Source of the DNA: Agapetus fuscipes
Taxonomy: Eukaryota; Arthropoda; Insecta; Trichoptera; Glossosomatidae
Assembly: GCA_951799405.1 (NCBI GenBank)
Contig: OX637346.1
Span: forward strand, 11,369,215 to 11,433,214
Direction of reading: 5' to 3'
Length of the DNA: 64,000 nucleotides
Of the stretch, positions 53,840 through 64,000 are shown in pieces; the stretch's first letter is position 1; the number at the start of each line of letters is the position of its first letter. The translations under genes were made by a program, and so were the position numbers. The notes under the pieces are model-generated. The model did not search any database. It had not been told where the DNA came from and saw nothing but the letters and a program-made list of their open reading frames with translations.

Positions 53840-56800
53840 CTACTGGCGTGGCGAGCGCCTATGGAGCATGGAGGAAGGTCAATATTTAAATAAATAGGCA
53901 TAACTTGAGTCGCTCTTTGTTGTCGGGCCAATGGTCACTGAACCTGCCAGAACAAAACGAAGATCGCCTTTCATTCCGATAAGCTACTTAGATGTCTCGT
54001 TTTGAATCTCGCAAATATATTTTCGGCTTGAATATTTTCTCATGTACCATTTCGTTCAGCCGTGGTTCTGTGGAATTGTTGTTTGGCCAAATTAGGATTT
54101 ACCATCTGACCACACGTTTTGTGCACGAAGATTACAATATTTTCTATTGTTATTAATCATGTCACAATTTTACCACACTAACATTACTTACCTAATGCTC
54201 AGCACTACTTTTTTGTATTTTTACTTAGATATACAAACACTTTTACAATTACAAAAAACAAGCAGGTCGACTCACAAAAATAACCCTGCTTTTATCTTTT
54301 CTTGATTTCATTTTTGTTTTATTTGCATGTAATCCAAATGACCAATGGATCAACACGCCCATTCACTAACTTATCAGCCTGCACTTGCACTGGATAAGCG
54401 TTCCACATAATAATTATATGGATGGCTAGCTGAGCAGATAAGATGGCGTCTGTGGCTGGGCTTCACAGGGAGGCCGGGTAATTTATGACGCTGAATAGTG
54501 GCGCAGTTACCATGCACAATGCGCATTACCGACATGTAAGACGTCAATATTTCATGTGTGCGCAGCGATATAAAAAATAATCGCTCTGGAAACTTCCGCA
54601 GAGCGTTTGCTATCTGAGCGCGGTATCAACCCTCCGAGCTAAGTCGCCCCTACTCCCACTAATATAATGCGCAAGATTTGTGGCGGAGTTTGACGGAGCG
54701 GCATTATCGCATTAAAATGTCGGGGAGACGCCTCGGGCCTCCCCCTCCCTGCCCTCCCCCCGCCCACTGCACCCACCTCAGCCCGGCCTCCAAACCAGCC
54801 ACATCCAGGTTATAAGAAAAACTGCCTTACACTCTCAACAGCACGCCATTTCCATCAATGTAAGGAATTTTAGTGGAATTATACCGTTGGTAATTTCACA
54901 AAATAAGGACCATTTTTTCCCCTTTGAAATGTTGTCCGTTGTTTTTTTCCGTTGTATGAAAAACAATAAAATTATGACGGGAAAATCTATTATCAGTGTA
55001 GCCTGCATTAGTTGCAAGAATTAGCGCATAGAAAATATTTCAAAGCTGTTGTATGAAATGTTTAGAAAACTGTCATGATTCTTTTTTTAATGCGGACATA
55101 ATTGATTTATTTTGCAATAACGTCTATATTTGCAAGTTATCAACTCAAAACAACAAAGATACATACATGTAAGTATTCAGATTACTCATATGTAACAACT
55201 CCAAGCAATTTTGAAGACACAGGGTTGAATCGTAGAAGGAAAACAAATATTTAAAGAAAGTTGACTGAGGTTGACGAGATGGTTTTGATACTGTTGAATG
55301 ATTATTTGAAGCAGTTTTTGCTGCAGTATTTGAGCGCATTCTGCGCAGAGAGCTGGCAGGCAGCCGCTGCAGATAGCGGCCTGGCCTTAGCTGCGCCCTG
55401 TGAGATGCTCCCTAAGGCGGTGATTCCGACGTATGGTACTCCCGATCGATTCGATAGCCGCCCTAGCACCGGAAAATGTGCAATTACCATGCAAGGCAAG
55501 CTCTCATAATACCCAACCACTAAAATTCCCTGAATTTTTGCGGTTTTTATCTCCGACTGCCTAATCTTAATTATGTTTGAAAATGTTGCAGAAATTACCA
55601 TAACATTCCAGATTCCTATAATCATGAGTGTCGTTAGTTGTTTTACTGATATTGTTGTCTAGATAATTAACATATGAGTTATACGATTTACATGAATTGT
55701 TTCATAATGAAATTTCGAGTGTTTTGTACGCAGCATACTGATCCGTAGTGAAAAATGGTTAAAAATAAGCTAAAATGATTTTTTGTTTCCTACGTTCAAA
55801 AAATTGTACAACAAAATATTATAATTAATTTTGTTTGTACAAATAATTAAACTTGGCAAATTTCCTTATATTTTTTAGTTTTTGCAGAATAAATATGTAC
55901 TCTTAGGCTTCCATACGTTTCAATTTTTTTATTGAAAATATGAAAGGCGATCAAGCATGTAACCGTTGGAGTATTTGCGTAGCCTGAAGACTTGAAACGT
56001 TCTAGAAGCTTTCATTAAAAATAAAAGATTTTCGCAAGATTTACAAACGATATCGTACAAAAATTGCTTCAATTTCTTAGTACGAAATAAACATAGTTAA
56101 TTTCACAGCTGTTAAAATAACTAAATGAAGTATTTATTTATTGTTTTGGTTTGCATAATAATTTTATCGCTTTCCATGTCTTATATAGTTTTCAATAGCA
56201 GAAATAATTTGTTTCTTTACTTTGCGAAAGTAAATAGCATATTTATAAGTAGTTCACCCATTAGTTTTACAACATCTGGTTGAAATACTTCCTCTAATCT
56301 TTTGCTGCGATTCAGGAAGTTTCATATTTATTAGAAAATGTGATGTTTTCAATAACTTTAGATTTATGGCAGTTTTCTGGCATGCCAGGAAAATGGTTAT
56401 TTGTTTATTATTTGCGCGCTACCTATGAAATAGACAATATTCCCTGTGTTGATCTATGACCTCGGCGAGCTCTTGTATAAAGTTTGTATCTGCATACAAC
56501 ACAAATATAAATATTTATACAATAAGCCGCGTCTATAGAGACGGGCAAAGAGAACGGTCTGCTGAACCACGACCACTCTTTATCTGTACTTGAAGTTTAA
56601 ATCTGATCATGATTTTATTGAAGAATAAATCTCGCGTTATCACTTTATGTTCATAGTTCTTGCCTTTTATAGAAATCCTTTGAAACACAATAAACAATTT
56701 TACATTATAATAAAAACTAAATTGTCAAGCGATATTATTCTCGTTGTTCAGCGCCACAATGAGCGTCTCATTATTTCCGTTCCTGCAATTTGCGCGTACG

Positions 56801-57155
56801 ATATAATGATTTGAGTAAATGCCCTTGCAATACATCATGTCAGAAACTTTGAATGCAAAACAAAACACATAAAAAACTGGCAACTTGTAAAATATCCGTA
56901 AGCAAAGCAGTCATACCAAACATGAAATATTAACGTTATTATCTTTGGTGCATTTTTGATACATTACAGTCAAATTTCAGTGGAAAGATCCTCGATCGCC
57001 GAGGAGTCCTCTGTTAGAGCAGGGCAGAGGCGGGATCAGATATGTGCGTGATGGTATAAAATAAAATATTTAATATTTTCGAATTTAAATAACACCTGTA
57101 AGCCTACCCGCTCTGCATACGAAAGTGTTGGAAAAGCGAGGCGACGCTGGGAGTG
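53840..57155. other. Long unassigned stretch with one GC-rich island
   Basis: 54420-54800 is the largest non-repeat GC-rich island of the window: TCGCTCTGGAAACTTCC, GCGCGGTATCAACCCTCC, then a C-rich run (54738-54775) with C-quadruplets that could form a G-quadruplex on the minus strand. GATATAAAAAATAA near 54568 resembles a TATA box, with no supporting evidence. 55335-55450 is mildly GC-rich. The rest is AT-rich. Confidence 0.4.
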
Positions 57156-57157
57156 CA

Positions 57158-57186
57158 TACACACACACACACATACATACACACAA
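57158..57186 (+). repeat. CA microsatellite
   Basis: About nine CA/TA-type dinucleotide units (ACACACACACACATACATAC). Confidence 0.85.
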
Positions 57187-57189
57187 GGC

Positions 57190-60100
57190 CCGGCCGGCTA
57201 CATGTGAAGCCAATAAGAAAAAAACACCAACTTATAAAATCTGTATATCATAATATCATATTCAAAATATTCAACTCCATAAATTACGGGGTCGTAAATT
57301 TTTAAGTGATATTTTTTCTTTTCGTGTCCGCTGAACTAAAGCCACGCAGGGAGGATCCAAAGCTTTGATTAAAAAAATTAACTGCCACCAACCAGTAAGT
57401 ACTCGGGTGCTTTCTCTGCTAGTGTGTTATTTGATCTTTTTAATTTCCTTTAAACCTTGTCCCTATCTCACATTTTTATTGCTGCATTAATTCATTTCTC
57501 ATATAAAATCATTTCAGTGATAACGCTTAAATTACAAGTCACGGGCTCTACGACTTTCATGTGTAATTTATTAACCCGACTTCTTAACTAGATGTATTTA
57601 TGTATTCGATACTTACCCACGCGTTTCATTATTATTCCAAATCTTTAAATGTGGTTGTATGAGATTTTCTTTTAATGAGACTGAACAATTTTTAGTTAGT
57701 AGAATATTTATAAAAGTAATACACGCAATGCAATCGGTGAGCAGGAGACTTTCAAAAGACTTCACATGAGAAATTAATCAATAATAGTATTGTATTTTTA
57801 TTAAGTATTAAAAGTTAAAATATGTTGTCGCGTTACCTCGGTGTGTCCAGTGTGCCTTAGAGAGCGTTAAGACTACACCTACTTAAAACACTGCTCTTGC
57901 ACTCGCCTTGTTTCTTATTTTCCATTTATTTGCGGTTTCAAAGCTGCTGTGACAGCTTAATTACGCGAATAAAATGCAGGAGGTGAGAATTTAACATTTA
58001 TTGACGTTTGCGCGAGCGTCGCATTCAATACGACACCTGAAAGAATGCAATAAGAAGTAATGTCATAATTTTAATGCTCGCATCTGATTGTAGGATACAA
58101 ATTAAAATAGCCTGTTTAAGTATTACCATAATAATAAGAGTTGCATGCACTCATAACATAACAGTTGAGTGAATACGGTGCTTTTATGTTGGCACATTAT
58201 TACCTCTTATCATAAAAGCTATCTGGCTTCATGAGAAAAACTTGCCGCCAATCACTTCATTAGTATGTCATGGCTAGTTTAATTTTTTTTTAATTGATTT
58301 TTCTTTGGAATATCTTTAATGCTAATGTATAATAAATCTCGGTAGCCTATGCAGAATCTATTCTTATTTTTTGACCTGTGATTCATAAAAAAAACATGGT
58401 ATATAGCTCACGGATCTTGAGATGACGATATCTAGCTATCTTTCCACATTTTTTGAGGTCGTCCAACTGGGTGTTGACAGATTGGCATCCTATTAGCTGT
58501 GGTGTGTGCAAAGCTTTCATGGATCACTGTGGAGACACGATTTCTTCAAAATTACCTCCTGGATCTGCTTTAAGATTCTCACACTCAGCTTTTATTAATT
58601 CTTTAAAAAAAATATAACACTTAATTATCAATTGAAACATAAATAGTTTTTTTGTAAGCAAAGGTTTTTTGAATAAAAAAATATGCAAGCATGTAATTTT
58701 ATTCAATTTAAATTTAATTTTTTTATTTTTTTATTTGCAATAACATATTACATAAACATATAATATATAGTGGTTTGAATATTACAAAAATCTGAAACGG
58801 TCTTGTTTTCTTGAAATAATATTCAACAAAATGATATTGAAAACGAAATAGCAATATATTTTACAGGTTACGTATGATTTTTTGCAACAAAATTTACTGC
58901 ACAAAGCTGAACAATCGTTTTGGTTGCGACAATTACTGGGCAGTAAATGAAAGTGTGTTATTTCACGGTCCGTGTCGATCTGTCTGTGCCACCTGCGCCT
59001 GCGCCTGCGCCGCTTAGGGCTCCTCCCGCCCTAGGAAGGCCTTCACCAGGTGAGCTCATTACTGAGCGACGTGGAACTTTCTTCGCGTATATTTAATTGC
59101 ACCCTTGACCAATAAACATCGCTGCATTGCAGAACGTGCATACTATTTAAGAGAGATTTCCCATTGTGTGGTTCGTATGGTAAGTTTGCATAATATGCAC
59201 CTCGGGTGATGTTTAAAAACGTCATTAAACCATTAAAATTTTACACCTTTCTTTTTTCATTTATATAAAGACATTTTGCAATGCAATCAAAAGGAGCATT
59301 TTTTACAATAATTTCGCAAAGAAAATTCAAATTCACCAATTAATTTCGTCGTGATGAGAACATCATATACTTATTAATAATAAATCGGTTATATTCATCG
59401 ATATATTTATTCATAATTATTCATTGACTTCTATTAACTTAGGTTCAAAGCTATTGTTACGGACCAGACCGATCGAACCGGCGCTGGTTTATTTCAAACA
59501 CACGTCAGGACTAACGCCTTTACAGCCATAGCGCCGAAAAATATATAACTTTTGGATTCTCTTCTCGATGCTTTTCCTATCGAAGTCTTATAATTAAAAT
59601 TTCCAATTAAATTTTCTAAACGCACCTAATAAGCGGTGTTAAACTTTACACAAATTCTGTACAACTACATAGGATAATCCACGTATATAACCCATGACTT
59701 TTTTTTATACTTGCCTTATATTAAATTAGATTCTCCTTTATTTTCTTGTGCCTTTTCGAGAAGTAATTTACAAAGTCGATAGTTCATCACCAACAAAGAT
59801 TCTGTGTAGAAACATAAGAAGCCAAACCCCTGTTTCAGATTCTTCAAACAGGATGTTCTTCTTCAACATGAAGCCCATCGACTCTCTACTCGTATTTTAA
59901 GATGTGAGCTTTTATCAGCACACGAAGAGCGTCTGATTTTTTTATTAGAAAACCATCAAGCTAACAGATGTAAAAATGCAACATGTGTACCTACAATTAG
60001 TGTATTTACCAAGTGGTACAGATTATTGTGAGATGTGTTCAACACAACTTTATTACGACATTCTGGTACTTTCCTAGTTTTTTCCCAGCCTCAACATCTC

Positions 60101-60455
60101 GTAGTAAAGAAAACAATATGTGAGCGTGGGTGTCCCATGAGCATTATTAATTTTGGACCATGTTGGGTCGTGCAGCGTGTAGGTAAGCTACAGTTCCGTA
60201 GATCGGATAATTTTGAACTCATAATTCATATTTTAATTTATGATCGAGGAAGTAGAAAACTTAAAAAAAAAAATTGTTTTAATGATACCATATTATTTTT
60301 CTAGTCGATAGTTTTTGTTTTACAATCTATGAAAAAAAAAAGTTGTAATATTTGCTTCAATTCTGTTCAAAACATGCAACGTGACGTGTAATAAAATATA
60401 TTGTATATAATTTGAAAATTTCGTTAAACTTTGCATCTGCACAAACGAAATTGCA
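57190..60455. other. Long unassigned AT-rich stretch
   Basis: A GC-rich patch at 58965-59045 includes CTGCGCCTGCGCCTGCGCC. Short frames (60-89 codons) match nothing recognised. No window repeat family is obvious. Confidence 0.4.
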
Positions 60456-60460
60456 TGTAA

Positions 60461-60506
60461 CAAAGCTGCACAAAAAGTTCAACTTCTTACCGCGTTGGCA
60501 CTACTT
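60461..60506 (-). repeat. SINE-B 3' tip fragment
   Basis: AACAAAGCTGCACAAAAAGTTC, AACTTCTTACCGCGTTGGC resembles the reverse complement of the SINE-B end (GCGGCAAGAAGTTACAC ... GTAGCTTAG). Confidence 0.5.
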
Positions 60507-60612
60507 TAAATAATAAGTAGAATTATTTTTTCTTATATCACATTCGAAAACGTTCATTTTTGTTTTGAAATAGGCATGCAAAGAAGAGGTGAAAGTTTGT
60601 AAATGCAACCGT

Positions 60613-60840
60613 GACCGGTCCGTAGCTCAGTGGGCACACTGCGGACTCTGAATGGGAAGGTTGTGGGTTCGAATCCCGGCGGAGCACAAAAAATATACCA
60701 TTTATATTTTCAAATTTGCTCTTCGCTGGGTTGAAAAATTCATAAACCTTTACCAATGACCGGTCACCAAAGGTCCATCCAGCCTTACAGCAACTGGGTC
60801 TTGCTTGAGTATTGGCGCTTTGTAGCGACGACCAAGCTCG
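60613..60840 (+). mobile_element. SINE-A head and body, tail replaced
   Basis: GACCGGTCCGTAGCTCAGTGG (box A, 60623-60633), CGGACTCTGAATGGGAAGG, GTGGGTTCGAATCCCGGCGG (box B, 60666-60676), TTCATAAACCTTTACCAATG, GGTCTTGCTTGAGTATTGG, AGCGACGACCAAGCTCG. The usual tail is missing and repeat R4 follows at once. Confidence 0.9.
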
Positions 60841-60963
60841 TACACCTCTACAAGCACTACAACAAGTACACCTCTACAGGCACTACAACAAGTGTCATAG
60901 ACCCCTAGAGTCTCTAGAATCTAGGGAGTCTCCCGCACAGGATCTCTTAAAAAAAAAAAAAAA
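60841..60963 (+). repeat. Repeat R4 copy 3 with 26-bp duplication and A tail
   Basis: TACACCTCTACAAGCACTAC... is repeated as two 26-bp units (60841-60866 and 60867-60892). AACAAGTGTCATAGACCCC, TAGAGTCTCTAGAATCTAGG and GAGTCTCCCGCACAGGATC follow, then 14 A residues. Joined directly to the SINE-A body, it looks like a composite element. Confidence 0.7.
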
Positions 60964-61900
60964 TGCAGAGTTAAAAATTAGCATCTATTTTTGTATCGTT
61001 TCAATATTAGACAAAAAAATTGAAAAATTGTAAGCAATCGGTTATTTTCCTCGACAAATCGTTCAGCTTTTAAGTCTTCATTGCCTGTTTTGTTCGAAGT
61101 TGATTGATTTCAAAATTACCTATTCTACCTTTGAATTGTATTCAATACAAGATCTGCCTACATTGTGTTCATCGTATAGCAAACATAAAGTTGTGTGTAT
61201 TCGTTTGACAAGATCGTGAGAGCTTCGACATGATATCGAACCAAAATATTGAGTGGGCTCTCTAATGTTTGAATTTATTTTTTGTTCACTTTACCAACAA
61301 TGTGCAGATTTGTTAAATATTAACATTGAATACTAATTTTAATTGGTGTTTCTTTAACAAATTTATATGGAAATGTGAGCATGAGTAGTGCTCGTGAGAT
61401 GTTTATCAAAACATCGTAATGACCGGCTTAAGTATGGAGTATTTACATAAAATACTTAATATCTCAGAGTTATGTTTGTGAATGTATTTGTAAATATAAA
61501 TGATCATAAATATTGCGCTTTTACGAAGATGTTAGCGGTGAATATTTATGTTAATTTTATTAAATCGAAATTAGTTAAGAAGCTCCAGTTGATCAAAATG
61601 TATTTCTTAATTACCAACCGAATTCTTTCCACACATTATTGCCTTTGATGAATTCCAAATTATAGGAATCTGTTTATTTGCAGCTTTTATTGGTTTAGAA
61701 TTATTTCAGGTTTTAGGTCACAAAATTTATAGAGAAAAAAGTACCGAGATTAATCATTTTTTTATTTAATAATTATTGATTATAACCTAGGTTTTACAAG
61801 CAACAAAAATTACCTTCGCTGAAAGAGTATTTTTTTTACGAAAAACAGTGTCAATTATGAAGTTTTTTTTTGTTAGTAAAAAACAAAGCTTTAATTCACT
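60964..61900. other. Unassigned AT-rich sequence
   Basis: Nothing recognised. Confidence 0.4.
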
Positions 61901-61906
61901 TTTTTT

Positions 61907-61950
61907 GTACTTAAACGTTTTCGCCTTATCAGGCATCATCTGGAGCATAA
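61907..61950 (-). ncRNA. Hammerhead-like motif 4 (degenerate)
   Basis: Minus strand: CAGATGA (CTGATGA with one change), T, GCC-TGATAA-GGC, GAAA, ACG, TTTAAGTAC. Same extra T before stem II as the other motifs, and the GAAA block is intact. Confidence 0.4.
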
Positions 61951-61954
61951 TTGT

Positions 61955-62730
61955 TACAAATATTTTTAGACATTAACTTAAAAAAATTATGAAGGTTTGG
62001 TTTTATTGTTTTCTTGTCTTTTAAGTATTTGTCGTCATTTCATTCGGATTATATTTCTTTGCATTGGTTGTAGCAATAATGAGGCAGATAAAGTCGATAA
62101 TAATATCATGTTTTCCTCGTATTGTCTCTCCGCCATACTTTATGTTATGAGAAACGCCATGGGGTGTGTGAGTGAACGCGTTTTCAGTCAAGTCAGAATA
62201 AAAATTTAATGAGCCGAAATGCATGCATTCTTTGCCAAACAATTATTTTTGACGATCCCAATAATATCAAAATAATTGCGACTTTCGAAAATGCGTCTTG
62301 ACTTTTTTTGCAGGGAATAAAAATGCCTTTAGTGGATGAGGTCATACCAGATTTGTTGTAAATCCATCGGGGACAAAGAGAGAAGGCAGGAGGCCCAGGT
62401 GAGAAAGGGAGAAGGGAGAAGGCCACAGCTGCCTCTGCTAATAAATTCATCTGAAACAAGGCCGCAATCGCAAGTCGCGACAAACTGGCAACTTATTTAC
62501 ATATGATCTGCTCTCTCCTTATAAACTCCATCCGCAGGGAGTACAAGTGCGAGCCTCGGAGCCTTGACCAGATCTGCTTACATTATAATGAGATCTTATC
62601 TGAATGCATTTTGAAGTCGAGATGATAACTAACGACTGCAATAACAATTCGTGCCAAGTTGCGTAGCTTATGTGCAGCGAGGATTAAAAGGGCGCCATAA
62701 TGAGTGAGCGGAAATTGAATCAGTTATTTA
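61955..62730. other. Unassigned sequence
   Basis: Mixed composition. Frames of 70-96 codons overlap on opposite strands and match nothing known. Confidence 0.4.
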
Positions 62731-62778
62731 TGATGATGATGAGGTTTCTATAGTGCTGTTTTGTGACAGTTGTAACCT
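62731..62778 (-). mobile_element. LINE-B 3' tip relic
   Basis: GATGATGATGAGGTTTCTATAG, TGCTGTTTTGTGACAG mirrors the LINE-B end (CACGAAACGGCGCTATAAAG and TCA repeats). Confidence 0.5.
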
Positions 62779-62779
62779 G

Positions 62780-63950
62780 AAGGGTATTGAGCTGTCAAAT
62801 AAAATGCAAAAAAAACAGTGTTACCTCCTTTTGGGAACCATTTTGGTATCAACAACATCGAAAGTAATATTGGATGACCATTTACTGCACTTTTTTTGTT
62901 TTCAAAGACTTCTAAGGTCCAGTTTCCTGACTCATTTAACAACGACTTTATAATCCACACATTTATAAACTGTTCATGGAGAAAATCACTAAAATATGGA
63001 ATCATGAATAAACTGACAAAAAGATTTGTAACCATACAACAATAAGTTGTTCCACCATGACACGAGCGTAATATTTGTTTAGGAATATAATCTATGTAAC
63101 CAATTAAAAGCTTCGCTTTGTACTTTTCTTCCACTGACAATATTTTTTTGAGCCGCCATCACTCATACCATATCAGTGTGGAGATAAGAGGCTGGCAGAA
63201 AATAATGGCATACATCTGTTTGGTGATTTTTATTCAATTAAACAGACAGTGGGTGGAGAATTCGAATAACGATATACTCGTAAATAGATTTCCTATGAAA
63301 TGTAGCACTGGGGGTTTAGAGTCGCGCCGCGTATTTGAGATACATATGCTAATTCTGTTGCTAAACAAAACGTCATTCTGATACACAACCGGCGGTGTGA
63401 ATTAGTGATTAACGACATTTTTTATCGACACGTTAAATTTATGATTATTTATTTGTAGCAAAGTTTTTATAGGGTTATTGAGACCATTTATTAATGTTCC
63501 CACCAACACCACGACAGCCTATCGTGTTCGTCTAAGTACACGCTCCATGTGTGTATTATATTATATGTTTAAGTATCTACTTCCAATGTGAGTTGGGTCA
63601 GACCCCTCATAACAAATAAACGACATTAAAAGATCTTCAATCTGTTTGTTGAATAAGTATTAAGAAACAAGTTTCATACTTGTATACTACAGCTGCTCAA
63701 TACATCGGATTCAAATTATTTTAAATGATCCGAAACATTAATATTCACTCTATTAAAATGCTTTAAATTTTCCCACATTAATCCAACGGAAATCGTTCAG
63801 AGTTATCAGTGGTCCTTCGCATGGCTGACCAAACTAATAAAATACCTCTTACGGCAGCTTCAGATTACGCTAAATTTAATTAGATCTTAAAAGCTCGCTA
63901 AGTACATCAACAAAGTACAAACTAAAATACGACGTTAGTCTAGTTAGCAC
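62780..63950. other. Unassigned AT-rich sequence
   Basis: The 130-codon minus-strand frame (62748-63140) is without recognisable domains. Nothing else is seen. Confidence 0.4.
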
Positions 63951-63954
63951 TCAT

Positions 63955-64000
63955 CCAAATCTAAATTCAAGTTGCAAATATATGTATCATTTGAGGTTCA
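63955..64000 (-). mobile_element. LINE-A 3' end, cut by window edge
   Basis: AAATCTAAATTCAAGTTGC, AAATATATGTATCATTTGAGG is the reverse complement of the LINE-A end (CAAATGATACATATCTTTGC, AGCTTAGATT). The copy continues beyond the window. Confidence 0.7.

Overview
This looks like non-coding sequence from a large, AT-rich animal genome, most likely an arthropod. The evidence is polymerase-III tRNA-like SINE heads, several decayed non-LTR retrotransposon (LINE) 3' ends, fold-back and terminal-inverted-repeat MITEs, stop-dense frames and no operon-like packing. I could not name the species. I found no open reading frame that I would defend as a functional host gene. Most ORFs of 60-130 codons are AT-rich chance frames or translations of repeats. 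The window may be intergenic or lie inside a very large intron.

Layout. At least four LINE families have left truncated 3' ends. LINE-A (about 14 copies, e.g. 4174-4730, 24298-24757 and 28153-28665 on the minus strand) ends in a CKDRKKWRLICN-type C-terminus, a 3' UTR of roughly 360 bp and a TTAGA-like microsatellite tail. LINE-B (15039-15257 and minus-strand relics at 32879, 45582 and 62731) has a CR1/Jockey-like FGERAF...WNHLP C-terminus and a TCA tail. LINE-C (12853-13290) has a WKRLPPHVR C-terminus and is split by a MITE. LINE-D (6073-6310 and 24079-24139, both minus) carries HWLGQIQRMD and KEAK motifs. Two tRNA-derived SINE families are present: SINE-A (full copies at 32376, 39710 and 60613, and a decayed one at 48242) and SINE-B (full copy at 22271, with several 3' fragments). 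The SINE-A tail matches the 3' UTR of LINE-C, the usual sign of a SINE borrowing a LINE's machinery.

The most striking novelty is a family of about 17 short (about 150 bp), nearly self-complementary fold-back elements, called FB-150 here. Its ends resemble CCAGTACCCCAAGTATAAAA and its arms carry AACCATAGCGTTTTACC. Copies cluster and abut at 12.2-12.6, 19.1-20.0 and 49.0-49.35 kb. Other fold-backs are a 49-bp perfect inverted repeat at 7045-7146, elements at 14664-14785 and 21984-22195, and a 41.7-41.9 kb element whose two arms each hold a hammerhead-ribozyme-like motif. Similar motifs occur at 11.8, 45.0 and 61.9 kb. A PIF/Harbinger-like MITE with TTA target duplications lies at 12942-13221.

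Tandem structures include eight copies of a 57-bp unit at 51651-52106 arranged as two 228-bp blocks, a 120-bp duplication at 36.6 kb, a degenerate 162-bp duplication at 41.3-42.4 kb and a degenerate ACTCCAACT-type array at 25.9-26.5 kb. Several GC-rich non-repeat islands (38.5, 46-47, 50.8-51.3, 52.6-52.8, 53.3-53.6 and 54.4-54.8 kb) stand out from the AT-rich background. They are candidate conserved regulatory DNA, but nothing in the sequence itself proves that.
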